From Flavobacterium faecale (GTDB lineage Bacteria; Bacteroidota; Bacteroidia; Flavobacteriales; Flavobacteriaceae), in NCBI RefSeq assembly GCF_003076455.1, contig NZ_CP020918.1:1302001-1366000 (forward strand): DNA of 64,000 nucleotides, in the 5' to 3' direction. The notes under the pieces were generated by a model. The model made no database searches and was not told the origin of the DNA. It saw only the letters and a program-made list of their open reading frames with translations. A program made the position numbers and the translations under genes. Shown piece by piece: positions 51,697 through 61,379 of this stretch; position 1 is the first letter of the stretch, and each line of letters begins with the position of its first letter.

Positions 51697-54105
51697 TTAT
51701 AGTTCGCTCGGATCTATTTTGGTGGCCTTGGGTACTACATCGACTGTTGGCTCAGGAAATTCTTGCTTGTTGGCCAATGTTTTGTTTAATGTTAAAACTA
51801 GGCAAGGTAAAAGCATTAAATTAGAAAGCATTCCAAACAATAAAGTCATGGCGATCAAACCTCCAAGAGCAACTGTCCCTCCAAAATCGGATAGCATAAA
51901 TACTGAAAACCCAGCAAATAAAACAACTGAGGTATAAAACATGCTCAAACCGGCCTCCTTTAATGTAGCGAAAACAGATTTTTTAATCTTCCAGTTGTTA
52001 TGTGCTAGTTCTTGACGGTATTGCGCCAAAAAGTGAATTGTATCATCGACAGATAATCCAAAAGCAATACTAAAAACCAAAATGGTAGAAGGCTTTAGCG
52101 GAATACCGAAATATCCCATAAGTCCTGCAGTAATCATTAAGGGTAGCAAGTTTGGTATCACCGAAACAACCACCATTTTGAACGATCGGAACATGAAAAC
52201 CATAAGCATACAAATTAAGAATACGGCAAACAATAGGCTAGAAACAAGGTTGTCAAGCAAATATTTGGTACCTTTTTCAAACACCAAGGCTTTACCTGTC
52301 ATAACAACATTGTAGCGCTCCTTTGGGAAAATTTTGTTTGTTTTAGCCAGTAATTCATTTTCGATTTTAGACATGTTTCCTGTGCCTATATCCTTCATGA
52401 AGGTAGTGATGCGGGCCGTTTGTCCGTCACTATCTACATAGCTTTTCATGATGTTTTCTTTGGTGTCTTTGGTTGCGTTTTTGGCATAACTCAAAATAAA
52501 ACTCTGTTCTTGCGAACTCGGCAAATCATAATATTCAGGATTCCCGTTGTAGTAAGCTTGTTTGGAGTATTTTACCAAATTTACTATCGAGATCGGTTTG
52601 GATAATTCGGGGATGGAGTCAATTGTTTTTTGCAATTCGTCCATGCGTCGTAAAGTAGACGATTTCATGACTCCCTTTTTTCTCTTGGTGTCAATGGTGA
52701 TTTCAAGCGGCATAACACCGTTGAATTCTTTTTCGAAAAATTGAATATCTCTAAAAAAATCAGTGTTTTGAGGCATGTCTTCAATCAAACTACCCGAAGT
52801 TTGAATTTGCAACGCGCCATAACTGCTAATTACAAACAAGGCAATCGCAACCGCATATACGTAGCGGCGGTTGTATTTGACCATTTTTTCTATCCATTCC
52901 ATGAAAACTTTGGTATAGTTGCGTTTCAAGTGCTCCAAATGTTTAGGTCGAGGCACTGGTTGGTAACTATAATAAATAGGAATGGTGATCAAGCACAAAA
53001 AGAAAAGTGCCATAATACTTAGAGACGAAATAATACCAAACTCTTTCAGTAATTGGCTACTTGTGATAATAAAAGTGGCAAAACCAGCAGCAGTAGTAAG
53101 GTTGGTCATTAAAGTTGCAGTTCCTACTTTGGTGATTACACGTTGTAATGCTTTGGCTTTGTTGCCGTGCAATACATATTCTTGCTGGTATTTGTTGGTC
53201 AAGAAAATACAATTCGGAATTCCGATTACGATAACCAATGTAGGTACCAATGCAGTAAGTACGGTAATGTGATAGTTGAATAGACCTAATAATCCAAAGG
53301 TCCACATAACGCCAACGATTACGATCAATATAGCAATCAAGGTTGCACGGAACGATCGGAAAAAGAAGAAGAAAATTAATGAGGTAATCAATAAAGAGGC
53401 ACCAATAAACAAGCTGATTTCGTTAAGAATGCTCATGGCATTGAGCGTGCGTATGTAGGGCATACCCGAAACGCGTAGATCAACACCAGTTTCTTGTTCG
53501 AAAGCTTTAATTTTTGGAATAAAGTCATTTACGATATAGTCCTTACGGTGTGCTGTGTTGACTATTTTTTTGTCCATGTAAATCGCTGAACGCAAGCTTC
53601 CGTTTTCTTTGTTAAAAAGTAAGCCTTCATAAAAAGGCATGTTTTGAAACAAATCTTTTTTGATCGAATTTAAATACGCTTGTGAGGTAGTTTTGCTTTC
53701 GTCTACAAAAGGAACCATCTCAAAAGTTTGAAGGGAATCATTTTTTTTGAGTTGCTTCAAATCGTTGATAGAAACGACGAGGTCAATTTCTTTTTGTGCT
53801 TTGATTTCGGTCATTAATTTGTTCCAAGCAGCAAATACTTTTGGAGTAAAAAAAGCATCATCTTGTACACCAACAACAATCAAATTTCCTTCTTCACCAA
53901 ATTTTTCCAAAAAGGCGTTGTATTCCGTATTGACATTGTTATTATCAGGAAGTAAGTTGGCTTCGGTAAAAGAAAATTGGATATTTTTCCATTGAAGCGC
54001 TAAAGATACAGTGATTATAAGGATAAGGCCAAGAATGGCAAGTCTGTTTTTAAGTACGATTCGAGCTATGAATTCCCAAAATCCTACTTTAAATAGTTTT
54101 TTCAT
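51697..54105 (-). CDS. MMPL/RND-family transporter
   Basis: 802 residues. The arrangement is one TM at about 25-42, a large extracytoplasmic domain, five or six TMs (GASLLITSLIFFFFFRSF to IALFVISSYGALQ), a second large extracytoplasmic domain, and a second group of TMs (LLFAVFLICMLMVFMF to LLFGMLSNLMLLP). This is the two-fold symmetric RND plan. The second-half block AFGLSVDDTIHFLAQYRQEL has the RND motif Asp-Asp in TM10. MMPL and patched-like proteins move lipids, hopanoids or sterol-like molecules at the cell envelope. No membrane-fusion partner or outer-membrane factor lies beside it, which argues against a drug efflux pump. Substrate unknown. Confidence 0.85.
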   Translation of the reverse strand: MKKLFKVGFWEFIARIVLKNRLAILGLILIITVSLALQWKNIQFSFTEANLLPDNNNVNTEYNAFLEKFGEEGNLIVVGVQDDAFFTPKVFAAWNKLMTEIKAQKEIDLVVSINDLKQLKKNDSLQTFEMVPFVDESKTTSQAYLNSIKKDLFQNMPFYEGLLFNKENGSLRSAIYMDKKIVNTAHRKDYIVNDFIPKIKAFEQETGVDLRVSGMPYIRTLNAMSILNEISLFIGASLLITSLIFFFFFRSFRATLIAILIVIVGVMWTFGLLGLFNYHITVLTALVPTLVIVIGIPNCIFLTNKYQQEYVLHGNKAKALQRVITKVGTATLMTNLTTAAGFATFIITSSQLLKEFGIISSLSIMALFFLCLITIPIYYSYQPVPRPKHLEHLKRNYTKVFMEWIEKMVKYNRRYVYAVAIALFVISSYGALQIQTSGSLIEDMPQNTDFFRDIQFFEKEFNGVMPLEITIDTKRKKGVMKSSTLRRMDELQKTIDSIPELSKPISIVNLVKYSKQAYYNGNPEYYDLPSSQEQSFILSYAKNATKDTKENIMKSYVDSDGQTARITTFMKDIGTGNMSKIENELLAKTNKIFPKERYNVVMTGKALVFEKGTKYLLDNLVSSLLFAVFLICMLMVFMFRSFKMVVVSVIPNLLPLMITAGLMGYFGIPLKPSTILVFSIAFGLSVDDTIHFLAQYRQELAHNNWKIKKSVFATLKEAGLSMFYTSVVLFAGFSVFMLSDFGGTVALGGLIAMTLLFGMLSNLMLLPCLVLTLNKTLANKQEFPEPTVDVVPKATKIDPSEL

Positions 54106-54124
54106 AGATGTTTTAAAATGGGGT

Positions 54125-54132
54125 CAAAGGTA
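54125..54132 (-). promoter_or_regulatory. Bacteroidetes-type -7 box of the MMPL gene
   Basis: Plus-strand caaaggta reads TACCTTTG on the minus strand, 20 bp before the ATG at 54105. Confidence 0.45.
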
Positions 54133-54219
54133 ATCAAAAGCGCAGTAACAGAGTAATTTATTTGTAAATTTTAAATCATTTTTAGGGTTTAAAATGGAGT
54201 CTTGTTTACCAAAAAAAAG

Positions 54220-54227
54220 TACTTTTG
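54220..54227 (+). promoter_or_regulatory. Bacteroidetes-type -7 box of the SMR gene
   Basis: TACTTTTG, 85 bp before the ATG at 54313. A TTG at 54202-54204 lies 15 bp upstream. Confidence 0.4.
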
Positions 54228-54312
54228 CCAATTGCACTACAAACCAAATTAGACTAGTTTTTTTTCGAATAAAAGAGAGTATACCATAGGTTTGTTTCTA
54301 AATACTAAAAAA

Positions 54313-54642
54313 ATGAGTTGGATTTTATTGATTATTGGAGGTTTATTCGAAATTGCTTTTGCTTCATGTTTGGGCAAAGCCAAAGAAACATCTGGACTGG
54401 AGTCAACCTACTGGATTATTGGTTTTTTAGTGTCTTTAGCCATTAGTATGACTTTACTTTATAAGGCAACGCAAGTACTCCCAATTGGGACTGCTTATGC
54501 TGTATGGACTGGTGTTGGTGCAGTAGGAACGGTACTTGTTGGAATTTTTGTATTTAAAGAACCGGCTACTTTTTGGCGAATATTTTTTATTTCGACCTTA
54601 ATTATGTCTATTATCGGACTCAAATTTGTTTCCAGTCATTAA
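54313..54642 (+). CDS. Small multidrug resistance family exporter (Gdx/SugE-like)
   Basis: 109 residues from the ATG at 54313 (MSWILLIIGGLFEIAFA), the family-typical start; an in-frame ATG at 54292 would add seven residues. Four membrane segments. The essential glutamate is E13 in LFEIAF. The TM3 block GTAYAVWTGVGAVGTVLVG matches the SugE/Gdx subtype (guanidinium exporters) better than EmrE drug pumps, whose block is GVAYAIW.G. It works as an antiparallel dimer in the inner membrane. The 85-bp leader shows no guanidine riboswitch I can recognise. It converges with the DUF5686-type gene, overlapping by 4 bp. Confidence 0.85.
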   Translation: MSWILLIIGGLFEIAFASCLGKAKETSGLESTYWIIGFLVSLAISMTLLYKATQVLPIGTAYAVWTGVGAVGTVLVGIFVFKEPATFWRIFFISTLIMSIIGLKFVSSH

Positions 54643-57137
54643 AGACCAATATTGAGTACAAAACTAAGTTTGATAGCAAGGTTGTCTTCAAATTTTGGTA
54701 ATTGATTGGGGCCGTATCTGTAAAAAGCGGTTAGACCTAATCCGTTAATTATCTGGTTAAACTCAATACCCGATTCAAAATATCCTTTGTTCAAGGTTTT
54801 GTAGTTCAGTCCTACATGTTGCTCTTGTTTGTCTAGATTTCCCCATGCCATTCTTGATACTAATACTAGTGAAGGTTTAATTTTCGAAAATAACTTCACA
54901 CGATTTAAGCTGTGTTTGAACTGGAAAAAAGCATATTCGCTAGAGAAGAATTCATTGAAATACATGGTTTCAAAACTGTTTTTACCAGCAAAGGTAATAC
55001 GCTGGATAACGGTTTCTTTGGTGATGTTGTTTGGTGATATGTTGTATAAATGGGTTAGTGGTACATCACCCAAAGCATATCCTCCTTGAAATAGTAAGTT
55101 GGTTTTTTGGCCGTTCAAATATTTTTTTTCGTATTCTGTTTTGAAGTCAAATTTGGTGAATTCAAAATCATTGTCAAGAATTTTAGGTAAACTCTGCGTG
55201 ATTTGAAAGGTGAATTTTGGAAAACGTTTCTCAATTTCGATTCTTCCTGATGGAGTTTGCATGTAATCGCTAAAGGGGTTCCACTGCAAAGATACCTTGG
55301 CAGTAGTCATTTGGTAATTGTTATAAAGACGACCATTTAGATTGTATGCATAATCAAATTTTGGCATAATCGTACTGCGCGATAGTTCCCAGATGCTTTC
55401 TGTTCTCGGAATAATTGCTGTTTGGATATAGGTCGCCCAACTCGTATAATTGTAAAAAGTACTAATGTTAATCGGTCTTGGGTCGTATATTTTGAACGGA
55501 ATTTTGTCAATGGCAAAGGTAGAACTTGCAATCTCGCGCAGGTCATCTGTGTAAGAGGCCCCTATCCAAGAGTTTGAAAATTTACCTACACGCACTGCCG
55601 ATCCAAGATGGTATTTGAAGGCTCCATCTTTGGTTCCGTAAGCGGCATAAGCATCAATTTTGAATGTTTTTGAAAAGCGTTCGTTAGTAACACCTCCAAA
55701 TCCCAATCGGAAACCCTCGTAATTGTTGTATCGAATTAATTTGCGTAAATCCATATCAAAAAAAGATAATGGTAAGTAGCCGTTTATGACTTTACGGCCA
55801 AAACGAATCTTGCTTTCCAATCTTTTTTTATGAAAAAAAGTGTCCAATGCGGTATATGTTTTTTCTTCTCGCACATCCAAGGGGTCTTTTCGGAATTTGG
55901 TCCAAAAAGTTGTTGGTTTGTTTAGTGCATTGTCTTTGATTTCGATACTAATAAATGATTTTTTGACCGTAACAGGTTGGTTGAATCGAAAGTCAAAATT
56001 ATCGGTATGTGAACTTAAGTACACAAAATCGGATGGTTGTTTTTCTCTCGTTGATAAATTATCCTCAAAATCACCATCAAATTGAATCGTACCACCTAGA
56101 ATTTTAATATCATCATCGTTCTTGCCTTTTACAATTTTGAACTTTTTAGAAACAGGAAACCATAACTTATCTTCGGGAACATATTCAAATTCATGTGTAC
56201 CGCTAATATCGAGCACACCTTTGATGCGCATCACGGCTTTGGCAACCGCATAGGTATTTTTGTCAATGTACAAAACACCTTCTAATCCAGAAGTCTTACT
56301 TTTTTTTCTGTTTTTAAAATGAATCATGTAGGTATCACGACCAGAAACAGTGGTGGAATCCAGTAAATTGTAATCGTAGGATGCACAAGCATTGCGTGAC
56401 AACGGACTTTTATATTTGGTTTCGAACAATTCATATTTGTTATCGTAAACAGAAAAAGATTGCAAATTGAATCCAATGACTTCGTAGATAGGTTGCTTCA
56501 AACCTGCCATTTTGGTTCCAAGTATAGTCTCTTTTAGCGATTTGTCTTTAAATTGAAACTGTGAAACTTTTTCAGTCAAAAATAAATGGTGAGCATCAAT
56601 AGCTTCTTTAAATTTGAATTTTGTTGAGTCTATTTTTTTAAAAACCAAGCCATCCTTTTTTGCAATGAAAATAGAGTCTACTTTACTGACTAAAGAATCT
56701 GGATGTGCGCTTACAATTATTTTGTTATAGGATTTGAACTCAAAGCTTTTTAGTTTGCTTTTCGGGTTGTTGTTGTCCTTTTGTGCTATTGCTTTTTTGA
56801 TGATAGCCGTAGCAGTACTAGCATTATTTTTTTTGGTATCATTTGCAGCGCCAACTAGCGGGTACAAATAAATAGGGTAGAATACAACCGATTTTGTAGT
56901 GATATTGATTTCGGGTGCATATCCATGATAAGAAACTTTAAAATCAGGATTGTTTGCTTTTAGCTGGATAGAAAATTTTCCGTCCACATCAGTGATGGTG
57001 CTTTGATTGTTGTCGAAACTAATCGTGGCAAATGGAAGTGCCTTATTGCTGTTGCCATCTTTGACTATGCCGTTTATTTGCATTTGTGCCTGAATAGTAA
57101 ACGAAAAAAGGAGAACTAAAAAACAAAAATACTTCAT
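54639..57137 (-). CDS. DUF5686-type outer-membrane protein with carboxypeptidase-like N-terminal domain
   Basis: 832 residues. The signal peptide (about 1-17, ending TIQA) precedes a CarboxypepD_reg-like beta domain (about 20-95: GIVKDGNSNKALPFATISFD), then a region with DSTTVSGRDTYMIHFKNRKK and an outer-membrane barrel to the C-terminal strand (KLSFVLNIGL). Large barrel proteins of this type are widespread in Bacteroidetes and of unknown substrate. No TonB-plug motif is seen, so it is not a TonB receptor. It has a carboxypeptidase-like domain of the same sort as the receptor at 28.9 kb. A CAAAAATA sequence 46 bp before the ATG reads TATTTTTG, a possible promoter box. Function unknown. Confidence 0.78.
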   Translation of the reverse strand: MKYFCFLVLLFSFTIQAQMQINGIVKDGNSNKALPFATISFDNNQSTITDVDGKFSIQLKANNPDFKVSYHGYAPEINITTKSVVFYPIYLYPLVGAANDTKKNNASTATAIIKKAIAQKDNNNPKSKLKSFEFKSYNKIIVSAHPDSLVSKVDSIFIAKKDGLVFKKIDSTKFKFKEAIDAHHLFLTEKVSQFQFKDKSLKETILGTKMAGLKQPIYEVIGFNLQSFSVYDNKYELFETKYKSPLSRNACASYDYNLLDSTTVSGRDTYMIHFKNRKKSKTSGLEGVLYIDKNTYAVAKAVMRIKGVLDISGTHEFEYVPEDKLWFPVSKKFKIVKGKNDDDIKILGGTIQFDGDFEDNLSTREKQPSDFVYLSSHTDNFDFRFNQPVTVKKSFISIEIKDNALNKPTTFWTKFRKDPLDVREEKTYTALDTFFHKKRLESKIRFGRKVINGYLPLSFFDMDLRKLIRYNNYEGFRLGFGGVTNERFSKTFKIDAYAAYGTKDGAFKYHLGSAVRVGKFSNSWIGASYTDDLREIASSTFAIDKIPFKIYDPRPINISTFYNYTSWATYIQTAIIPRTESIWELSRSTIMPKFDYAYNLNGRLYNNYQMTTAKVSLQWNPFSDYMQTPSGRIEIEKRFPKFTFQITQSLPKILDNDFEFTKFDFKTEYEKKYLNGQKTNLLFQGGYALGDVPLTHLYNISPNNITKETVIQRITFAGKNSFETMYFNEFFSSEYAFFQFKHSLNRVKLFSKIKPSLVLVSRMAWGNLDKQEQHVGLNYKTLNKGYFESGIEFNQIINGLGLTAFYRYGPNQLPKFEDNLAIKLSFVLNIGL

Positions 57138-57193
57138 GGAATCAGTTTCTTATCAAACGGAAAATAGTACAGTTTGGTATGGCAAAAATAAGA

Positions 57194-57224
57194 ATAAAAA
57201 AGTCCGTTTACGTTGTAAACGGAC
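57194..57224 (-). terminator. Terminator after frr
   Basis: gtccgtttac (57202-57211) and gtaaacggac (57215-57224) form a perfect 10-bp stem. On the minus strand it is followed by TTTTTTATTC. Confidence 0.75.
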
Positions 57225-57249
57225 CTATTAGTTAGCAGTATGACTACTA

Positions 57250-57813
57250 TTATACTTTCATGATTTCGGCTTCTTTAACAACCAATAGCTCATCAATTTT
57301 CTTGATATAGCTGTTTGTTAAAGTTTGTACAGATTCTTCTGCGCCTTTACATACGTCCTCTGAGGTACCGTCTTTTTCTAATTTCTTGATATCAGAATTG
57401 GCATCTTTACGAGAATTTCTGATTCCGATTTTTGCATCTTCAGCTTCAGATTTAGCTTGTTTAGCCAATTCACGACGTCTGTCTTCTGTCAATGGTGGTA
57501 CACTAATGATGATCAAATCACCATTGTTCATTGGGTTAAAGCCAAGATTAGCAATCATAATCGCTTTCTCAATGGTGTGTAGCATATTTTTTTCAAAAGG
57601 TTGCAAAGTAATCGTTCTCGCATCTGGAGTACTTATTTTTGCTACTTGTGCTAATGGAGTTGCAGATCCATAATAGTCAACAAAAACACTACCAATCATG
57701 GCAGGTGATGCTTTACCAGCACGAATGTTTACAAACGCTTTTTCTAAGTGTGCAATAGAACCTTCCATAGACTCTTCAGCACCTTCTAATATAAAATCAA
57801 TTTCTTCATTCAT
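57250..57813 (-). CDS. frr: Ribosome recycling factor
   Basis: 187 residues; with EF-G splits ribosomes after termination. The family start MNEEIDFILEGAEESMEGSIAHLEKAF (seen as DFILEGAEESMEGSI), RAGKASPAMI, and DRRRELAKQAKSEAEDAKIGIRNSRKDA (seen as EDRRRELAKQAKSEAE and IRNSRKDAN) are all characteristic. It follows pyrH by 41 bp, the standard pyrH-frr order. Confidence 0.97.
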   Translation of the reverse strand: MNEEIDFILEGAEESMEGSIAHLEKAFVNIRAGKASPAMIGSVFVDYYGSATPLAQVAKISTPDARTITLQPFEKNMLHTIEKAIMIANLGFNPMNNGDLIIISVPPLTEDRRRELAKQAKSEAEDAKIGIRNSRKDANSDIKKLEKDGTSEDVCKGAEESVQTLTNSYIKKIDELLVVKEAEIMKV

Positions 57814-57854
57814 AATTTAAATGTTTTTTAATCCTTTTTATGGGACTTCGGGAA

Positions 57855-58562
57855 TTAGATATTTACTACCGTTCCTATATTATCACCGTTACAAATTTTT
57901 TCAAGATTACCTAGCTTGTTCATGTCAAAAATAACGATAGGTAATTTATTTTCTTGGCTTAATGTAAAAGCTGTTGTGTCCATTACATTTAATCCTTTTT
58001 TCAATACGTCTTCAAAAGAGATAGTGTCAAATTTGATGGCAGCAGCATTTTTTTCGGGGTCACAATCATACACACCATCTACGCGAGTTCCTTTTAAGAT
58101 TACATCGGCATTGATTTCTACTCCTCTTAATACGGCAGCAGTATCAGTAGTAAAATATGGGTTTCCTGTACCAGCACCAAAAATTACAATTCTTCCTTTT
58201 TCAAGGTGACGTACCGCTCTTCTTTTAATATAAGGTTCAGCAATAGCTTCGATTTTTAGGGCAGTTTGTAATCTTGTCAACATTCCTTTGTCTTCAAGAG
58301 CACCTTGCAAGGCCATACCATTAATGATAGTAGCAAGCATTCCCATATAATCTCCTTGTACGCGATCCATACCAGCACTCGCACCAGCAACTCCTCTAAA
58401 GATATTTCCTCCTCCAATTACAATGGCAATTTCTACACCTTTGTTGTGGATTTTTTTGATTTCTTCAGCATATTCAGCCAATCTTACAGGATCAATTCCA
58501 TATTGTTTATCTCCCATTAAAGCTTCGCCACTTAATTTCAGTAGAATTCTTTTGTATTTCAT
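57855..58562 (-). CDS. pyrH: UMP kinase
   Basis: 235 residues; phosphorylates UMP to UDP, hexameric and regulated by GTP and UTP. Signature blocks are [15 protein letters not shown] at the start, [11 protein letters not shown], and [21 protein letters not shown] with DCDPEK-like residues later ([15 protein letters not shown]). A TAnnTTTG box lies 23 bp before the ATG. frr follows. Confidence 0.97.
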   Translation of the reverse strand: MKYKRILLKLSGEALMGDKQYGIDPVRLAEYAEEIKKIHNKGVEIAIVIGGGNIFRGVAGASAGMDRVQGDYMGMLATIINGMALQGALEDKGMLTRLQTALKIEAIAEPYIKRRAVRHLEKGRIVIFGAGTGNPYFTTDTAAVLRGVEINADVILKGTRVDGVYDCDPEKNAAAIKFDTISFEDVLKKGLNVMDTTAFTLSQENKLPIVIFDMNKLGNLEKICNGDNIGTVVNI

Positions 58563-58584
58563 GAGTTTGTTGAGTTGTTTGGTG

Positions 58585-58592
58585 CAAATATA
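58585..58592 (-). promoter_or_regulatory. Bacteroidetes-type -7 box of pyrH-frr
   Basis: Plus-strand caaatata reads TATATTTG on the minus strand, 23 bp before the pyrH ATG. Confidence 0.45.
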
Positions 58593-58819
58593 GTCATATT
58601 CTTTTTTCTTGAAATAGAGATGTATAAAATTTACCTATTTTGTTCGCTCTTTTCTATCAATTAGTGTGCCTGAAAAATTGATTTTATTGTTTTTGCAAAT
58701 GTACAAAGCAGACTATGGTTATAGAATAAGAATCAAAAGCTTCAATGGGTGCTGACATTTATCATATTTTACTTTTTGAAGAAGCAGTACCTTTAGATAA
58801 ATAATAAAAGCCAAAAAAC

Positions 58820-59056
58820 ATGATCAAAAAACACAATTTAGCAGTAGCCTTCCCAGAGTTTGAAGAAAAAATTCACACATTAAAAGTAGAAGACAATCAT
58901 TTTAAAATTTTATTCGATAAATATGATCAATTGGATCATGAAGTGTACCGAATCGAAACCGATTCCGAGCCTGCTTCAGATGACACTTTAAACGATTTAA
59001 GAGTGCAACGCGTTCGATTAAAAGACGAAATCTACGAGTACCTCAATAAAAACTAA
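58820..59056 (+). CDS. YdcH family (DUF465) small helical protein
   Basis: 78 residues, no signal peptide. Two helices with the family block FPEFEEKIHTLKVEDNHFKILFDKYDQLDHEVYRIE (seen as HTLKVEDNHFKILFDKY) and LRVQRVRLKDEIYEYL fit DUF465/YdcH proteins, which are common, small and of unknown role. A TACCTTTA sequence (7 of 8 match to TAnnTTTG) lies 25 bp upstream. A terminator follows at once. Confidence 0.8.
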   Translation: MIKKHNLAVAFPEFEEKIHTLKVEDNHFKILFDKYDQLDHEVYRIETDSEPASDDTLNDLRVQRVRLKDEIYEYLNKN

Positions 59057-59065
59057 TTTATGTAT

Positions 59066-59098
59066 AATCCCTAAAAGTTATCCTTTTGGGGATTTTTT
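59066..59098 (+). terminator. Terminator after the DUF465 gene
   Basis: aatccctaaaag (59066-59077) and cttttggggatt (59083-59094) pair with one G-T, followed by T residues. Confidence 0.75.
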
Positions 59099-59288
59099 CT
59101 AGTATGAAATAGGACTTTGTTTTGTTAGGCCAATTGGGTTGCTGTTTTTATATCTAAAATTTAGAATTGAACTATTTTAGAATACGATAATCTTGTACTC
59201 AATTGATTTAATTGAAAGAGCGGTACCCGCCAAAAGATGAATACCGCTCGTATCAACAAATAATCTATTTTGATTGTGTTAGTATAAA

Positions 59289-60653
59289 TTAACTAACTCT
59301 AATTAATTTCTTGTTTATAAATTCATGAATTCCTTGTTCAGATAATTCACGTCCATACCCAGATCGTTTTGTACCTCCAAAAGGTAAATCAGGTTGTGAT
59401 GCTGTTGGGCTATTAATGAAGATCATTCCAGAATCGATTTGATCTGCAATTTTAATAGCACGCTCAATATCTTTGGTGTAGATTGAACCTCCCAATCCAA
59501 AAGGAGAGTCATTTGCTAAGTCAATAGCTTCTTGCTCGTCTTTAACTTTGTAAAATGAAGCTACTGGTCCAAAAAGTTCTTCATAAAAAGTAGGTTCACC
59601 TCTTTTTAAATTAGTCAATAAGGTGGGTTGCATGTAGGCACCTTCTTCAAAAGCTCTTTTACCTCCAGTGGCAACTTTTGCTCCTGCTTTTTCAAATCGT
59701 TTTACTTGATCTAGTAAACCTTGCAAAGCTTCTTCACTACTCAATGGTCCCACTTGCGTATTGGCGTCCATAGGATCTCCAACCTTTAACGAAGCTATTT
59801 TTGCAGTAAATTTTTCTAAAAACTCATCAGCAATTGCTTCTACGGCAATAAATCTTTTTGAGGCTACACAACTTTGACCGTTGTTGTTCATTCGCCCTAA
59901 AATCGCCATTTCAACCGTTTTGTCAATGTCTGCATCTTCCAAAATAATAAAGGAATCGCTACCACCAAGTTCCAAAACAGATCGTTTAAGGTTTTTTCCA
60001 GCTGCTTCGGCCATGCTTGCTCCCGCGCCTTCGCTACCGGTTAACGAAATTCCTTTAATTCGGACGTCTTCAACCAATCCGGTACTTCTTTTACCAGAAA
60101 TCATTAAATTGGTGTACAAACCTTCAGGAGCTCCGGCTTCTTTAAACAAATCTTCAATAGCAATGGCACATTGTGGCACGATCGAAGCGTGTTTTAAAAG
60201 GATGGTGTTTCCTGCCATAATATTTGGAGCAGCAAAACGTACTACTTGATAAAAAGGAAAATTCCATGGCATCACCCCAAATAATGCTCCAATTGGACTG
60301 CTTCGTACAAAAGCTTCTCCCGAGTCAGGATTGAGTTTTTTGTCTGCCAAGAATGTTTCGGCATGATCTGCATAATAATCTAAAATATTGGCGCTCAAAT
60401 CAATTTCACCTTCAGACTGGGCAAAGACTTTACCCATTTCGAGTGTGATTAATTTGGCTAATTCTGTTTTTTTGGTGCGCATTAGGTCTGCAACTTTATG
60501 AATTAAGGTTGCTCTTTCTTTAAAACTCGTTTTTCTCCAGCTGCTAAATGTTGAATTAGCATTGTCTATGGCTTGATCTACTTGTTTTTCAGTCATCTCA
60601 TTAAAAGATTTGACAACTTTATTTGTGGCTGGATTTGTTGTTTGAATAGGCAT
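59289..60653 (-). CDS. NAD(P)-dependent succinate-semialdehyde/aldehyde dehydrogenase
   Basis: 454 residues of aldehyde dehydrogenase fold. The catalytic Glu block LELGGSDSFIILEDAD and the catalytic Cys block NNNGQSCVASKRF are clear. The NAD-binding regions PWNFPFYQVVRFAAP and GISLTGSEGAG are present too. The size and the SxGSD block fit the short succinate-semialdehyde dehydrogenase group (GabD/Sad-like), which oxidises succinate semialdehyde to succinate. Substrate is inferred and no transaminase gene is beside it. An imperfect hairpin (gagcggta at 59218-59225 and taccgctc at 59242-59249) lies downstream as a possible terminator. Confidence 0.88.
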   Translation of the reverse strand: MPIQTTNPATNKVVKSFNEMTEKQVDQAIDNANSTFSSWRKTSFKERATLIHKVADLMRTKKTELAKLITLEMGKVFAQSEGEIDLSANILDYYADHAETFLADKKLNPDSGEAFVRSSPIGALFGVMPWNFPFYQVVRFAAPNIMAGNTILLKHASIVPQCAIAIEDLFKEAGAPEGLYTNLMISGKRSTGLVEDVRIKGISLTGSEGAGASMAEAAGKNLKRSVLELGGSDSFIILEDADIDKTVEMAILGRMNNNGQSCVASKRFIAVEAIADEFLEKFTAKIASLKVGDPMDANTQVGPLSSEEALQGLLDQVKRFEKAGAKVATGGKRAFEEGAYMQPTLLTNLKRGEPTFYEELFGPVASFYKVKDEQEAIDLANDSPFGLGGSIYTKDIERAIKIADQIDSGMIFINSPTASQPDLPFGGTKRSGYGRELSEQGIHEFINKKLIRVS

Positions 60654-61343
60654 AATATATACTGTATTTTAATTAATAATAAATTTTAAACAGTTTCACC
60701 TCTATTTGGATTTATGGATACCAAGAGAGTGAAAAACGACTGTTTAAACTGTGTTTTATAAAAGTACAGCTATCTTGTATGCGCAACTTTGAATATATAG
60801 TTAAAAAATGGGGGAGTAGGGTATTAATTAAAGTTTAAAATTTAACATTCGATAGTAATCTAACTGTTGAATTTATGTTGCATAGTGATGGTTTTGAGTT
60901 TTTTACAGTCGTATTGAGGAAGTTTGTGAGTACGTTAATGGATTGTGTAATCTAGATTTTTTCGAAAAAGAGGAAGAGGTTTTTAATCTTATTACAATGA
61001 GGTTGTTAAATTGGGAATGGAATTTCAGACTTTTAGTTGAGGTATCCAATGACAGTGTTAAATTAGTACAATAGAATTTTGCAAAATTATCTCATATGTT
61101 TTTTAAAACTGTTTGTCTTTTGCCTAAATTCTGAATAAATAAATATTAGTTGACAAAGGAGTAGTTGTTTTCTAAAAATTTCGTACTTTTCAGATAGGCG
61201 AGTGCTGTATCGTATTTATTGTAGTTTTCGAGTTAGAATTATGACTTTATAGCGCCAACTTTAATAATTATTTTATCAACTTCAAAAGTATTGTTTGCAA
61301 GAATGTAGTAAATTCTTAAATAACAGTTAAATGGTAATTTTTA
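60654..61343. other. Long noncoding interval before the GTPase operon
   Basis: 690 bp with no gene I can support, the longest gap in the window. It holds a 57-codon stretch open in one frame (about 60905-61073) without a start, which I treat as chance. It may hold regulatory sequence for the operon at 61380. Confidence 0.5.
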
Positions 61344-61344
61344 G

Positions 61345-61352
61345 TATATTTA
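61345..61352 (+). promoter_or_regulatory. Weak -7-like box before the GTPase operon
   Basis: TATATTTA matches 7 of 8 bases of TAnnTTTG, 27 bp before the ATG at 61380. No good -33 element. Confidence 0.25.
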
Positions 61353-61379
61353 CAGCTCCTTTAAATCTAATTATATAAA

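Noticed and set aside
54120..54312. Guanidine riboswitch before the SMR exporter gene
   Set aside because: The leader is AT-rich with no recognisable conserved guanidine-aptamer blocks; the Gdx-type resemblance of the protein alone is not enough.
60905..61073. A 57-codon frame on the plus strand in the gap before the GTPase operon
   Set aside because: It follows a stop and has no ATG, GTG or TTG near its start. Frames of this length are expected by chance in a 700-bp AT-rich interval.
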